The notes below the pieces were generated by a model that was given only the letters and a program-made list of their open reading frames with translations, ran no database searches and was not told where the DNA came from. From positions 99,417-163,416 of the forward strand of contig JAMPIV010022929.1 of assembly GCA_024509875.1 (NCBI GenBank): DNA of 64,000 nucleotides, read 5' to 3'. This DNA comes from Oreohelix idahoensis (lineage: Eukaryota > Mollusca > Gastropoda > Stylommatophora > Oreohelicidae). Within the stretch, counting starts at the first letter, position 1; every line of letters starts with the position of its first letter. Below are positions 37,831 to 49,771 of the stretch, in pieces. Position numbers and translations under genes: made by a program.

Positions 37831-38009
37831 CCCTTGACTTGTACCTTCTACGTCACTAACAAGTATTCTTATTTACCAACCAAAGTAGCCTCTATGACAA
37901 ATTAATTAATACGACTATTTATTTTCTTACGTGCATGTGATAGTTACACTCTAGACACACGATTTCAATTGCTTTTATACTGTATAGGGGTACAGGACCA
38001 AAGATTACT

Positions 38010-38345
38010 GAGAATCCCTGCATTAAGTTAAATGATTGAGCATATCTGCCATCAAATAAAATAATTGAGAATCCCTGCCATCAAGTAAAAGTGAGTGCGA
38101 ATCCCTGCTTTCAAGAAAAATTATTGGGAATCCCTGACATAAAGCAAAAGTGTGTGCTAATCCCTGCCATCAAGGGAAATGATTAGGAATTCCTGTCATC
38201 AAGTAAAGTAAGTGCGAATCCCTTCCATCAAGTGAAATGATTAGGAATTCCTGTCATCAAGTAAAGTAAGTGCGAATCCCTGCCATCAAGTGAAATGATT
38301 AGGAATTCCTGTCATCAAGAAAAATTATTGGGAATTCCTGGGTTA
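38010..38345. repeat. Alternating tandem repeat (about 28-bp half-units)
   Basis: Two related half-units alternate: GTGCGAATCCCTGCCATCAA type and AGGAATTCCTGTCATCAAG type, each followed by GTAAA/GAAAT linkers, giving a roughly 57-bp dimer. The three copies at about 38,170-38,320 are nearly identical to each other and the left copies more diverged. Confidence 0.85.
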
Positions 38346-38439
38346 CCAAGTAACTTGCACTAGGATACCTTAATTATCCGAGTTCCTCTCACGCGCAAAC
38401 GCGCTACGGTCAGCAGAAATAGAACGAGATGGGGGAGAG

Positions 38440-38530
38440 AGAACGAGTAAGGGAGAGAGCAAACTTTATTTTCAAATGGTTGAGAATTGGACACGCAGAC
38501 CCGTCTAACAATCTGACCTCACTTTCTCTC
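38440..38530 (-). repeat. LINE 3'-tail repeat
   Basis: Contains AACTTTATTTTCAAATGGTT, GAGAATTGGACACGCAG and CCCGTCTAACAATCTG after GA-rich DNA, matching the tails at 15.6, 51.9 and 52.5 kb; on the minus strand it ends with an AATAAAGTT poly(A)-signal-like sequence. Confidence 0.65.
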
Positions 38531-38919
38531 GTCTTTTATATTGAATTCATTTATTCTCACATGCATTTTACATATCAGTCTAAAGTAATTCAACGTTGTG
38601 AACGGAAAATAACAACATACGCACAGTATCTAATTATAATCAAGAAATAAAATATGTTGAAAAGTACAAAAACCATCAACAGAAGTTCGATATTATCTAC
38701 TAGCGGTCATACCCGGCTTTGCTCGGACCAATGTCGAAATGGGTGCATGTCGGGTTTGGTTCGTACCGTTTTAGGAAGGTTCAATTTTGTTTGTTTGGTT
38801 TTTTTGGGTTTTTTTTTTTAATTGTATTATTGCATTTAGGTGTGCTTCCAGCACACATAATTTAAGTGAGGCCTTCTTTGTAGACGAAATTGGTAGTACA
38901 GTAGCTTGGTGATAAAACG

Positions 38920-39739
38920 TATAAGTGTTCCGGTGTGGTAACTCTGGAAAATTCCACATATACGAGGTAATTGCCCATATGAGAAGCACTCATCGCTCAA
39001 GTCGACGCCAGCCACGTGAAACGTTTTATCCTGTGTTTTATTAATGATCATTGAAATACAGACTGTTATAGGGAATTGGGAGTCTCTTAAATCTGAACGG
39101 CAGATCGGAGAGAGTCATCGGAATTCTTGGTATGCAGACTTTTTCTCCGCTACCACAACCTGTCAGGATGGTGGCCTCTATACTATGTAGTTCTTCAAAG
39201 ATATTATTTGGATTTTATTGCCATTACACAGTTTGGGCGGGCTAAGATTGCGGAGTAAAATAATTGGTGCAACCATTTTTAAACGCAGTTCGTGAGAAGG
39301 TAACCCTGAAGGATTTAAAGAGTTTAAAAACTCGACTGGGTAATGTACGGAGTCTTGTTCGTCCAAAGTGGTATCACCGAACGTGTATGTGTGGGAAGAA
39401 GAGTCAAATTGATTTAATAACATTATTTATTTTAGTTACAGTATCATTTTTAAGTGCCAGAATAGGGAGTTACTTCAACCATAATGGATACTTACTTTGT
39501 AAATTTATTATATCCGGATTAACAGAATTGATCAACTCTTGGATGTCGTGAACAACTCTATACAGTTGAGTATTATTCAAACTGAATTTCCCTCCCTGTA
39601 CATTCAAGTCTCATTTCCTACTTTTAACAACAAATCTGCAAAGTGAGTAAAATCGACGTTCCCGAAAATTTGAGCGTGCATATTCTTAGAGAGGGATATT
39701 TTTTCAACGTCAGGCCAAATTAAATATCTTTTCACCCAC
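38920..39739 (-). pseudogene. Helitron PIF1-like helicase, C-terminal half
   Basis: Read leftward on the minus strand from the element B junction: VKRYLIWPDVEKISLSKNMH, HFADLLLKVGNE, then LLNQFDSSSHTYTFGDTTLD (39423-39178), MVAPIILLRNLSPPKLCNG, EATILTGCGSGEKVCIPRIP, LPFRFKRL, and NKTQDKTFHVAGVDL...CFSYGQL near the end. These are the late SF1 helicase motifs of Helitron proteins, in order but in shifting frames. The coding sequence continues on the far side of element B at 47051. Confidence 0.87.
39735..39739. repeat. Target-site duplication of element B (left, imperfect)
   Basis: CCCAC before the LTR; ACCAC follows the other LTR at 47051-47055. Four of five bases agree, and the helicase frame on both sides confirms a single insertion. 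Confidence 0.7.
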
Positions 39740-41779
39740 TGTGGTAAAGTGGGATGATATAAATATTTATAGGGGATTTAGTGTACTGACTGAGATCAGC
39801 TGTGAAGGTATCTGTATCTAATAGTGTGGTGTATTACAGATGACCTTACTTGCTACCACATTTATACCTCAGTCAGACCTATTCTGGAACATTGTGATGA
39901 CTACGTTGAATGTCTAGGGTTATGATAATGATGAAGTGTATGTTCACAACAACCAACAGACAGATACACAATTTAATTTAATCCACAATACTTTACAACA
40001 CTGTGACACTCACATACATAGAACACTCTATAAGACTATCTTAAATGAGTCAAGTGTTAAAGTTTAAAAATATATATGTATTAATTCCTTCAAATATTAG
40101 ATATCCTGATTCAACTACAAAGTGAACCAGGAATCACAATCAAATGTAATCACAAGTTATATGTACACAATTTATAGATAGAATCTTTGTATTGACATAT
40201 ATTATTATTGCAATATGTGTGTAAGTTGTGCTGTAGTACTCTGAGGTAATACTGGCTTTTCAAGCTAGTTGGTTGTGTGTCATCATGACTTCAAGTGTTT
40301 GTTTCTTGTGGACATAATATTGGGAAGGTTCACAGTTTCTTTTGATTTGAAACAAATAAATGTCCCTCTAGATTTAAGGTAAAGTCACTGTTAGAGGGGG
40401 TATACACAAGATTGGGCTGCTCTGGCCACAGAATCTTAACTTCTGTGTGGGCGGCAGGAAACAGTCTCTACTGCTCGCTTGCTTCACCGTGTTCTTGAGA
40501 CACCACACAGGTCGATATATTGACTAAGGAGTCTGCTACCAGCCTCTGGATTCAGCAAAACTCAGACCAGGTGCTGCTTTTAATATGTTAGTACCACTGT
40601 CCCTGAAACAAGAAGGTTGTACCTCCTACTTCAGAACTAATTTATAATCTATTTCCACACTGAGCACAATACATAACAAACACCGAGTTCAGCGCCGTAG
40701 GCCAACTGTTAGCTTCTCATGTAATAACATTCACAAGTATTCCTCTCCTTAATGATTACAACGCCTCTGCAATTTCAGCTGTAATTCCTTCTATACAATA
40801 AGATAGGTGTCATAGTACTATTGGAAATCCCATGCAGTTATACTACTCTCCGACAAGTTTTGTTCAGGTTGGAGCAATATCTAGGCTTTGCCTCATGTTT
40901 GCTACTGAACCACACACATATACAGACATAAATTATCAATTCACATTCAATTTTCATCTAAAAGATATCAAATATTTCTAGCTTACCACAATTCATGGAA
41001 ATAATACACAAAATACGTTGACTGGCAATGAGTTATGGCACAATTCTGATCTGCCTCTGTCCCAGGCTTTCATAAGAAAAATATGAGCTGGATCTCAACG
41101 CACTTGCTTCTCAGTAAGTTTATTTTAAAAATGTGGCACTGAACAGACGCTCCTAATTGACTATATCAAATGGTCTAACCAATAAGACCATGTTTACAAA
41201 AGTATTTGAAAAAAAGTACCCTTCCTACCGTTTCCCGTAACAACCAAAAATAGTATCTGCAATCGACTAATCATGTTTAGGCTTACATATTCTTCTAGCC
41301 AATGAAATCTGATTTAACTTGTTGGCCTATTTCCCGTAAAATAGTGGTTTCAAAACATGCCACTGAGCAATTATGATTTGGTGCTGTCAGACAACCTCAC
41401 TATTTTATTTTGGCTATAATTTGTTAATTCCTAGACTATTTGCGTAACACTTAACATATTCTTTGTCAGCACGTCCTAAGGAACCCAAATATATAAATTT
41501 AATGGGGCTAAGTGGCTGCGTTCAAAATATGTATTTTCTTCTACCGCCTGTTCACTTCGATACGATGGGGTGTCATCTGTACTGTCAGGATTTCAGAAAT
41601 AAAACAGTAGAATGTCATGTTTCCTAATAAGCATTAAACATGTTTTTTAAAACCTAACCGTGTATTGGTAGTGTTTTTATCACTGTCTATTTGAAAAAAT
41701 AGTTAGTGCTTCATGCCTTTCGCGTTGGGGGTGGCATTAATATTAATCGCGAGACTGTGGTAGTATTGCATGCGTTCCT

Positions 41780-41830
<51 letters not shown>

Positions 41831-42160
41831 AAGCTCGTCTGTCTTTTCTTTTACTTAGTGCATAAAATGACATGAATGGAGTATTAATCTAGGTCATTAC
41901 GCAGTGTGTCTATCTCAAGGTTTTCTAAGAAACACAGTACCGGTTTTATTTTTTTGAAACGCGTGTATGCTGCTGTAGGCTTTACTATCAAACTTGGAAG
42001 CGTTTCAGTTATGTAGACGAAGTAGAAAAAGGGGGATTTTTGTACGCCATTGTGACAGCACTGGTCTTTTGCCATTCTTCTTTCCTTTTATTGAATTAAT
42101 TCGTTAGGCTTTACATTTACTTTTTAATTTAGATATGTGGATTTAGAATGTTTCACGACA
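39740..42160 (-). repeat. 3' LTR of element B
   Basis: 2,421 bp, TGTGGTAAAGTGGG...CACGACA; nearly identical to 44629-47050 and clearly related to, but diverged from, the A LTRs. It contains a (CT)n run at about 41,784-41,826. Confidence 0.95.
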
Positions 42161-42230
42161 AATTCTCCCCACTTAAAACAGACGTTATATGTCAGTCTAT
42201 AATTCTATATACACATAGAGAAATTTAATA

Positions 42231-44069
42231 TTATTCCTGGGGCTTACGGTGATTCTCATCACACGGATGGCGGCTTAGAAAATCCGCTCCCAGGTTGTGT
42301 TTTCCAGAAATATACTCTAATCTGAACTCGAATGGCTGCAAAAGTAATGACCATCTGAGTAACCTCGAATTTTCATGCCTAGCCTGCGCTAGAAAAGACA
42401 AGGGTTTGTGATCCGTTTGCAACTTGAATGCCTTCCCATACAGATAAATATTGAATTTCTTTATCGCCCATATTACTGCAAGACATTCTTTTTCGCTAGT
42501 TGAGTAATTTGTTTCAGCTTTATTCAACTTTCTGCTAGCATATGCCACTGGGGTTAATTCCCCATTCAGTGCATCTGATTTCTGTAACAGGGTCGCACCT
42601 AACCCGATATTACTTGCATCCGTTCTCACAATGAATTCTTGACTTAAGTCAGGTAGTTTAAAAATAGGTTTGCTTGTGAGCTATTCCTTCAATTCCTGGT
42701 AGGCCAATTCACATTGTGCTGTCCATGTAATTCGATCTGGATTTCCTTTACGTGTCAAATCAGTTAACGGTGCACATATGGAATTAAAGTGTTTGATATA
42801 CTTTTGGTAGAAACCACATAATGAGACAAAGGATCTCACGTATTTCTTGGTTTGTGGCCTCGGGGCTTTCTTTAGTTTCTCTAAATTCTTGGGGTCAGGG
42901 GTCATATTTCCCTGATGGACTGTGTGTCCCAAGAATTCTAATTCTTTACATCCAAAGCAACATTTGGTTGGTCGGGCTGTCAAATTCGCTTCTCTAAGTC
43001 GATTAAACAGCATGTTCAGAGCGTCAATGTGTTCCTCAAATGTTTCTGTTGCTACAAGGATATCATCCATGAAATTTGTGATGCATGGACTATTCAGGGG
43101 ATCCAACAATTTTCTCATCATTCTAGAGAAGACACTAGGCGCATTCTTCAATCCAAATGGCAATCTGTTAAACTCATAGTGTCCCTCTGAGGTACTAAAA
43201 GCTAGGTATGGTCTAACCTCAGGATTTACTGGAATCTGATAGTATCCTTTACTCAGATCCACTTTTGAGAAATATTTAGCTTTATTTAGCCTGGCAAACA
43301 ACTGATTTGTATCCGGCAATGGATCCACCTGTCCTTCTGTAATAGCATTCAGTCTCCTGTAATCTATACAGAGTCTATGTTCTCCAGAGGGTTTCCTTAA
43401 GAGTACCACACTGGAACTATATGAAGATTCACTGTGTGAAATTATTCCCTCCTTCAACAAATAGTCTATCTCTTCCTTCAAGGCTTTCTCCTTAGCAAAA
43501 GGAATCGAATAGGCTTTCATACAGACAGGTGTGGGGTCTATCAGTTTCATATCATATTCCAATAAGTTTGTATGCCCCGGTCGGTCCGTTAGCACCTCTG
43601 TATGATCATCTAAAACCTGTTGCACTCTCTTCTTCTGATCTTTCGTTAAGTGTGTACTGATTTTCACCTGTGCCGCTGTTTCACAGGGGTGTAATGGATA
43701 TTCAAATGATGAAAGTGGTTCCTTTTTCATCTCCATTGCAATGGACAAGGTCAACAAGTGTGTTTCTTCCTGATTTTCTCTTTCCAGATATTTCTTCAGG
43801 AGATTCACATGATAGATTTTTTCTTTCCCCTTCTTGTCTATCTTATAATTTGTTCTAGACACCTTCTCTAGAACTGGATATGGACCTTGCCATCCAATTT
43901 GTAACTTATTCTGACTACCGGGTAGAAGAAGCAGTACCTTCTCTCCCACAGCCAAATCTCTGTCTTTAGCTTTCCTGTTGTAATAGGCAGCATGTTTTTT
44001 CCTGGCTTGTTTCAAATTTTCATTGGCAAGTTTCCAGCCAGTTTTTAAACGAGTGGTCAGCTCATTCAC
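42231..44069 (-). pseudogene. Integrase C-terminus, reverse transcriptase and RNase H of element B (one stop)
   Basis: A 613-codon frame interrupted by just one stop, TAG at 42681-42683, where element A has AAG (Lys). In order: GPY/F-like end (IGWQGPYPVLEKVSRTNY), linker, RT with CIDYRRLNA, YFSKVDLSKGYYQIPV, FNRLPFGLKNAP, TNFMDDILVA, connection domain, then RNase H (TDASNIGLGATLLQ, TSEKECLAVIWAI, LQTDHKPLSFL, LGADFLSRHP). This is the best-preserved polymerase in the window, with all catalytic Asp residues visible. Confidence 0.95.
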
Positions 44070-44264
44070 ATATTGGTATGAGGATGTAATATTTTCCTCT
44101 GCCTTTTCATCAGTCCACGTTCTTAACAGAGCTACATATGGACTTTTAAATTCACAAACTTATTTCTCCTGGCACCTGTCAGGTCCTTTGCACTCGAAGC
44201 TCTGTAGTGATGATTTTTCTTCCCAGAATTATCATTCACAAAACGACCGCTACCAATTTTTTTC

Positions 44265-44423
44265 TTGGAGCTTTCTTTCAGCCTCTTTTTCTAATCTTTT
44301 TTCTTCACGTTCAATAAATTTGTCACATTCAGTAGTGACATAAGCAATCATAACTTGCCCGTCCATTCCTAACTCTTTCGCAGTCTGCACAGCAGCAGAT
44401 CGAAATTTTGCCAAGTCGGCCAT
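44265..44423 (-). pseudogene. Gag N-terminus of element B
   Basis: Starts at the same Met as in A (MADLAKFRSAAVQTAKELGM) and runs through the first part of the charged coiled-coil before the deletion junction. Everything after it in Gag is absent. Confidence 0.85.
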
Positions 44424-44605
44424 TTTCTACCAGGCAAATGTATACACTATTTAACCAAACAATTTTATCTATAAATAATTATCTAAGGACAACCACAGGC
44501 ACTGAGAGCTCAACCTTATTTTTCCACCCAAGAATACCTTTGTAATTTTTTCAATTTCCCGCAGTGAATTACTCCCAATATATATGCCAGGGGAAGGTTC
44601 AATAT

Positions 44606-44623
44606 CCCGGGAGCGAGACCCCA
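44606..44623 (-). promoter_or_regulatory. Primer-binding site of element B
   Basis: Minus strand TGGGGTCTCGCT, same as in element A, five bases inside the 5' LTR. Confidence 0.7.
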
Positions 44624-44628
44624 ATATA

Positions 44629-46671
44629 TGTGGTAAAGTGGGATGATATAAATATTTATAGGGGACTTAGTGTACTGACTGAGATCAGCTGTGAAGGTAT
44701 CTGTATCTAATAGTGTGGTGTATTACAGATGACCTTACTTGCTACCACATTTATACCTCAATCAGACCTATTCTGGAATATTGTGATGACTACGTTGAAT
44801 GTCTAGGGTTATGATAATGATGAAGTGTATGTTCATAACAACCAACAGACAGATACACAATTTAATTTAATCCACAATACTTTACAACACTGTGACACTC
44901 ACATACATAGAACACTCTATAAGACTATCTTAAATGAGTCAAGTGTTAAAGTTTAAAAATATATATGTATTAATTCCTTCAAATATTAGATATCCTGATT
45001 CAACTACAAAGTGAACCAGGAATCACAATCAAATGTAATCACAAGTTATATGTACACAATTTATAGATAGAATCTTTGTATTGACATATATTATTATTGC
45101 AATATGTGTGTAAGTTGTGCTGTAGTACTCTGAGGTAATACTGGCTTTTCAAGCTAGTTGGTTGTGTGTCATCATGACTTCAAGTGTTTGTTTCTTGTGG
45201 ACATAATATTGGGAAGGTTCACAGTTTCTTTTGCTTTAAAACAAATAAATGTCATTCTAGATTTAAGGTAAAGTCACTGTTAGAGGGGGTATACACAAGA
45301 TTGAGCTGCTCTGGCCACAGAATCTTAACTTCTGTGTGGGCGGCAGGAAACAGTCTCCACTGCTCGCTTGCTTCACCGTGTTCTTGAGACACCACACAGG
45401 TCGATATATTGACTAAGGAGTCTGCTACCAGCCTCTGGATTCAGCAAAACTCAGACCAGGTGCTGCTTTTAATATGTTAGTACCACTGTCCCTGAAACAA
45501 GAAGGTTGTACCCCCTACTTCAGAACTAATTTATAATCTATTTCCACACTGAGCACAATACATAACAAACACCGAGTTCAGCGCCGTAGGCCAACTGTTA
45601 GCTCCTCATGTAATAACATTCACCAGTATTCCTCTCCTTAATGATTACAACGCCTCTGCAATTTCAGCTGTAATTCCTTCTATACAATAAGATAGGTGTC
45701 ATAGTACTATTGGCAATCCCATGCAGTTATACTACTCTCCGACAAGTTTTGTTCAGGTTGGAGCAATATCTAGGCTTTGCCTCATGTTTGCTACTGAACC
45801 ACACACACATATACAGACATAAATTATCAATTCACATTCAATTTTCATCTAAAAGATATCAAATATTTCTAGCTTACCACAATTCATGGAAATAATACAC
45901 AAAATACGTTGACTGGCAATGAGTTATGGCACAATTCCGATCTGCCTCTGTCCCAGGCTTTCATAAGAAAAATATGAGCTGGATCTCAACGCACTTGCTT
46001 CTCAGTAAGTTTATTTTAAAAATGTGGCACTGAACAGACGCTCCTAATTGACTATATCAAATGGTCTAACCAATAAGACCATGTTTACAAAAGTATTTGA
46101 AAAAAAGTACCCTTCCTACCGTTTCCCGTAACAACCAAAAATAGTATCTGCAATCGACTAATCATGTTTAGGCTTACATATTCTTCTAGCCAATGAAATC
46201 GGATTTAACTTGTTGGCCTATTTCCCGTAAAATAGTGGTTTCAAAACATGCCACTGAGCAATTATGATTTGGTGCTGTCAGACAACCTCACTATTTTATT
46301 TTGGCTATAATTTGTTAATTCCTAGACTATTTGCGTAACACTTAACATATTCTTTGTCAGCACGTCCTAAGGAACCCAAATATATAAATTTAATGGGGCT
46401 AAGTGGATGCGTTCAAAATATGTATTTTCTTCTACCGCCTGTTCGCTTCGATACGATGGGGTGTCATCTGTACTGTCAGGATTTCAGACGTAAAACAGTA
46501 GAATGTCATGTTTCCTAATAAGCATTAAACATGTTTTTTTAAAACCTAACCGTGTATTGGTAGTGTTTTTTATCACTGTCTATTTGAAAAAAAGTTAGTG
46601 CTTCATGCCTTTCGCGTTGGGGGTGGCATTAATATTAATCGCGAGACTGTGGTAGTATTGCATGCGTTCCT

Positions 46672-46720
<49 letters not shown>

Positions 46721-47050
46721 AAGCTCGTCTGTCTTTTCTTTTACTTATTGCATAAAATGACATGAATGGAATATTAATCTAGGTCATTACGCAGTGTGTC
46801 TATCTCAAGGTTTTCTAAGAAACACAGTACCGGTTTTATTTTTTTGAAACGCATGTATGCTGCTGTAGGCTTTACTATCAAACTTGGAAGCGTTTCAGTT
46901 ATGTAGACGAAGTAGAAAAAGGGGGATTTTTGTACGCCATTGTGACAGCACTGGTCTTTTACCATTCTTCTTTCCTTTTATTGAATTAATTCGTTAGGCT
47001 TTACATTTACTTTTTAATTTAGATATGTGGATTTAGAATGTTTCACGACA
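44629..47050 (-). repeat. 5' LTR of element B
   Basis: 2,422 bp, matching 39740-42160, with the (CT)n run at about 46,675-46,717 slightly shorter. Confidence 0.95.
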
Positions 47051-48578
47051 ACCACGCATTTAGTTCGTCTGCCCTTGTACTTTTTGGGATAGCGGGTAAA
47101 GTTTGTCTAAAATCGTCAGCAAATAATACGGTCACACCTCCCATGAATCGAATGTCTCCTCTTATATCTTTCAGAGATTAATCTAGGGCTTAATAGAACT
47201 GTTATGCGACAAACTGCTCTCATCCCACACAATGATCGAACACTTTTACAGCAATTTTGCTGCGGCGCTCTGTTTAGAAATATTACACACAGCACCTTGA
47301 TCATCATGAAATAAATTGAGTGGTCACTTTTTTTTTCTCTAACCAGCGGCACTCGAGCTTTCCAGCTCTTTTTGGCCCAATGACATGTCATTGCGAGGCT
47401 GGAGGGTCAGTGGACTTTCCTTCCAACCCGGTCAGGAGCTTCGCTCCTTCCCATCCACACGGGATTTATGTGCAGGAGCCGTTCAGGTTATTCAGTCAAA
47501 TTTCCGGTCGTAAACATTCGAGCGGTCACTTAAACGTTGCATGAGCCATTTCGCCACCTTGTAGCAACGTCGCAGCTGTTCATGAAGAAGCCACGGCCAG
47601 GGCAACATCACCACAAGATCGTATTTTGACCAAAAGCAGATTTATAAGTAAAGTCTTTCACGTACTGCCGGGCGCACGTTAAACGAATACATGTCCTGGA
47701 CCATATTCAACACATGTGAGAAAGGTGTTGTAAACTGTAGGTTGATGAGTGTTCAAGCGGGTCTCATCTGTACTCACAGTTTGTAACAACGCCTGTTGGC
47801 CATATGTCGTTTCTTGCCGATATAGTCGGTCAAAAGCAGAAGAATTCGAATCATTTGTTTGCAGAAAACCAAACTCTTGTAAGGTTTTTTTTTCCCCTGA
47901 GAACGACTGTGTAATTTATTTAAAATTAATTAAAGCTGAATTGTATATTTCATCTCTGTATGGCAAGTTTTCTATAGAACGGTCATGGCGAATTTCGTGT
48001 AAAATATCTTCTGACATGCTGACTCTGTGTGAAAGCCACAGAGATCGTAGATCAGATACGTGGCAAAGTACAGAAATAATGGCAAACAAATACCAAAGAA
48101 ACGAAGGTGAACTGGACAAAGCAGCCTCCTGCAGTGTATTGTTCCATTGAGCATCATCATCTTTTAAACCAAATGCTTTACGTGCTGCTTGAAATGAAGG
48201 ATGTCGGACATATTGAAATGTTTTTTAAGTTTTCAAGAGAAGTGGGGCCTTTAACAACGTGGAGTAACAAACGCAAATAATAACATTCAGCGTTATTGGG
48301 GTGGACGGTATAGAAACACCCCAAAGCGTCACGTTTTTTTTTAACTCCTGGGTGTCCTTCAACTGGTACTCCTTGGTTTCGCCGTTGAAATTTATTTCTA
48401 TTTCATGTATAGTATGCCGAAACCTGATCATACGCCAATGTCCTTGCAAAAGTATCATCTGAGCACAATTTGAAAAAAAGTCATCAAAGTAGTATTTCGC
48501 GGATTATTAACAACATCCGCGGCATTGTTGGGGTTGAAATACATACGTTGGCCATTTTCAAGATGGACCGCTAAATGC
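47051..48578 (-). pseudogene. Helitron linker and PIF1-like helicase, N-terminal part
   Basis: On the minus strand, starting at 48578: MHLAVHLENGQRMYFNPNNA, a stretch RFRHTIHEIEINFNGETKEY and NVTLWGVSIPSTP (48458-48225), SVLCHVSDLRSLWLSHRVSM and YRDEIYNSAL (48119-47916), then near 47.1-47.2 kb the helicase motif segment RFMGGVTVLFADDFRQTLPA, with IPKSTRADELNA ending exactly at the element B LTR. The GDFRQ-type motif marks a PIF1-like SF1 helicase. Walker A was not found intact. Frames change several times. Confidence 0.85.
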
Positions 48579-48583
48579 ATAAC
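48579..48583. repeat. Probable TSD of small LTR element (left)
   Basis: ATAAC, versus ATAGC at 49772-49776 on the other side. Helitron coding sequence resumes in frame across the two flanks. Confidence 0.65.
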
Positions 48584-49771
48584 TGTCACGGCGTATTTTC
48601 TAGTGGCAGAAATTCTAGTTTGGTGACATCGTTATCAGCGAGGTTTGGCAACCCTGACAACTTTTTAAGAAACGACGGAGTCACGTGAAGAGGACGGAAG
48701 TAGAAGATGGATTAAGCGGGAAAGTAGTCGCCTTGATAGGGTGTACTGTACCGACCTAAAGGACACTAATGTTATTAGCTGGCACACAGACTTACGGAGA
48801 AGTCTGATTTCCTGGATCTATATGTTATTGGGTTGGATGCCTAGCTAAGAATAACTAAGGGTATTTGTTAGACCAGGGGTGGACAGTCGTTGTTATTTTT
48901 CACGACTACCAGTTCCTGGGGTGGCTTATTTCATGCTCATATTGTGTTTGGTGGATAGGTTGAGAAGGCATGAACGACAATGGTGTTGGAGAACTATGGC
49001 ACTCTCTAGGCAGATGAGGAGGTGATGTCATGGCATAGATTCGTCCCAACTCCGTACGGGGTCGGGCGAGGACTCCTCCGAGGGAAGAAAACTACGTTTC
49101 CTTTCTTAGGGGTGGATGTCACGGCATATTTTCTAATGGCAGAAAATCTAGATTGGTGACATCGTTATCAGCGAGGTTTGGCAACCCTGATAACTTTTTC
49201 AGAAACGACGGAGTCACGTGAAGAGGACGGAAGTAGAAGATAGATTAAGCGGGAAAGAGACAGAGAGTTTTGTGGCTTGTCCGATTCGGACGTGTTTTGA
49301 TTCCCTTTTCATTGAGAATGGATTATGGCCTAGAGTTTGCTAAAGTGGTTGGACATAATTATAATTCTGGAGTGATTTAGTGTCCAGTGATATTATTGTC
49401 AGGCCATCGGGTATAATTTGCCAGTGGATTGAGTTTTCCATTGTTGTAATTCTGGTTCGCCATAGTGAGCGATTTTTCAGTACTGAGTTTGTATACCTCT
49501 TAGTACTGTTATACTGTCATGTATGAGATTAATTTGATATATTAGGTCGAGAAGTTTCTCGGGCAGTGATATATGTATTCCATACTGTTTTTCAGCCGTG
49601 TGTAGCTATACTGTGTGCAGTGTTACATTAAAAGGGAATTCCCGTAGAAAGTGTTATCTTTCTGTGTCAGCCATTGTATGTTGTGGTCGTACTCTTAGAT
49701 AATGAGCTTATTATTAGTAGTATTATCCAGATAATGGTGGTGTTAAATCCACAATATTAATGGTCTTGACA
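48584..49771 (+). mobile_element. Small internally deleted LTR element
   Basis: 1,188 bp inserted in the Helitron between HERSPT (Rep end) and MHLAVHL. It begins TGTCACGG and ends CTTGACA. The first 141 bp (48584-48724) recur at 49117-49257, where they start a 655-bp 3' LTR (49117-49771), preceded by a purine tract AGGGGTGGA. The left LTR is cut after 141 bp and joined to about 390 bp of internal sequence, so one deletion removed the rest of the 5' LTR and the coding region. Family not recognised; 5-bp duplication suggests gypsy or BEL type. Confidence 0.78.
49117..49771 (+). repeat. 3' LTR of the small element
   Basis: 655 bp, TG...CA. Only its first 141 bp have a partner, at 48584-48724. 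Confidence 0.72.

Larger units (their letters stand above)
39740..47050 (-). mobile_element. Ty3/gypsy LTR retrotransposon B (sister of A, internally deleted)
   Basis: A 7,311-bp minus-strand element with about 2.42-kb LTRs of the same kind as A. The inner part retains the start of gag (44423-44265), then jumps to the integrase C-terminus, reverse transcriptase and RNase H (44069-42231). Most of gag, protease and integrase core (about 2.2 kb relative to A) is deleted and about 150 bp of scrambled sequence lies at the junction (44,110-44,265). The element sits inside the Helitron helicase. Because the remaining polymerase frame is nearly intact, the deletion may have happened during or shortly before transposition. 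Confidence 0.94.

Noticed and set aside
38000..38345. CRISPR-like array
   Set aside because: The units are contiguous diverged tandem repeats without unique spacers, in eukaryotic DNA.
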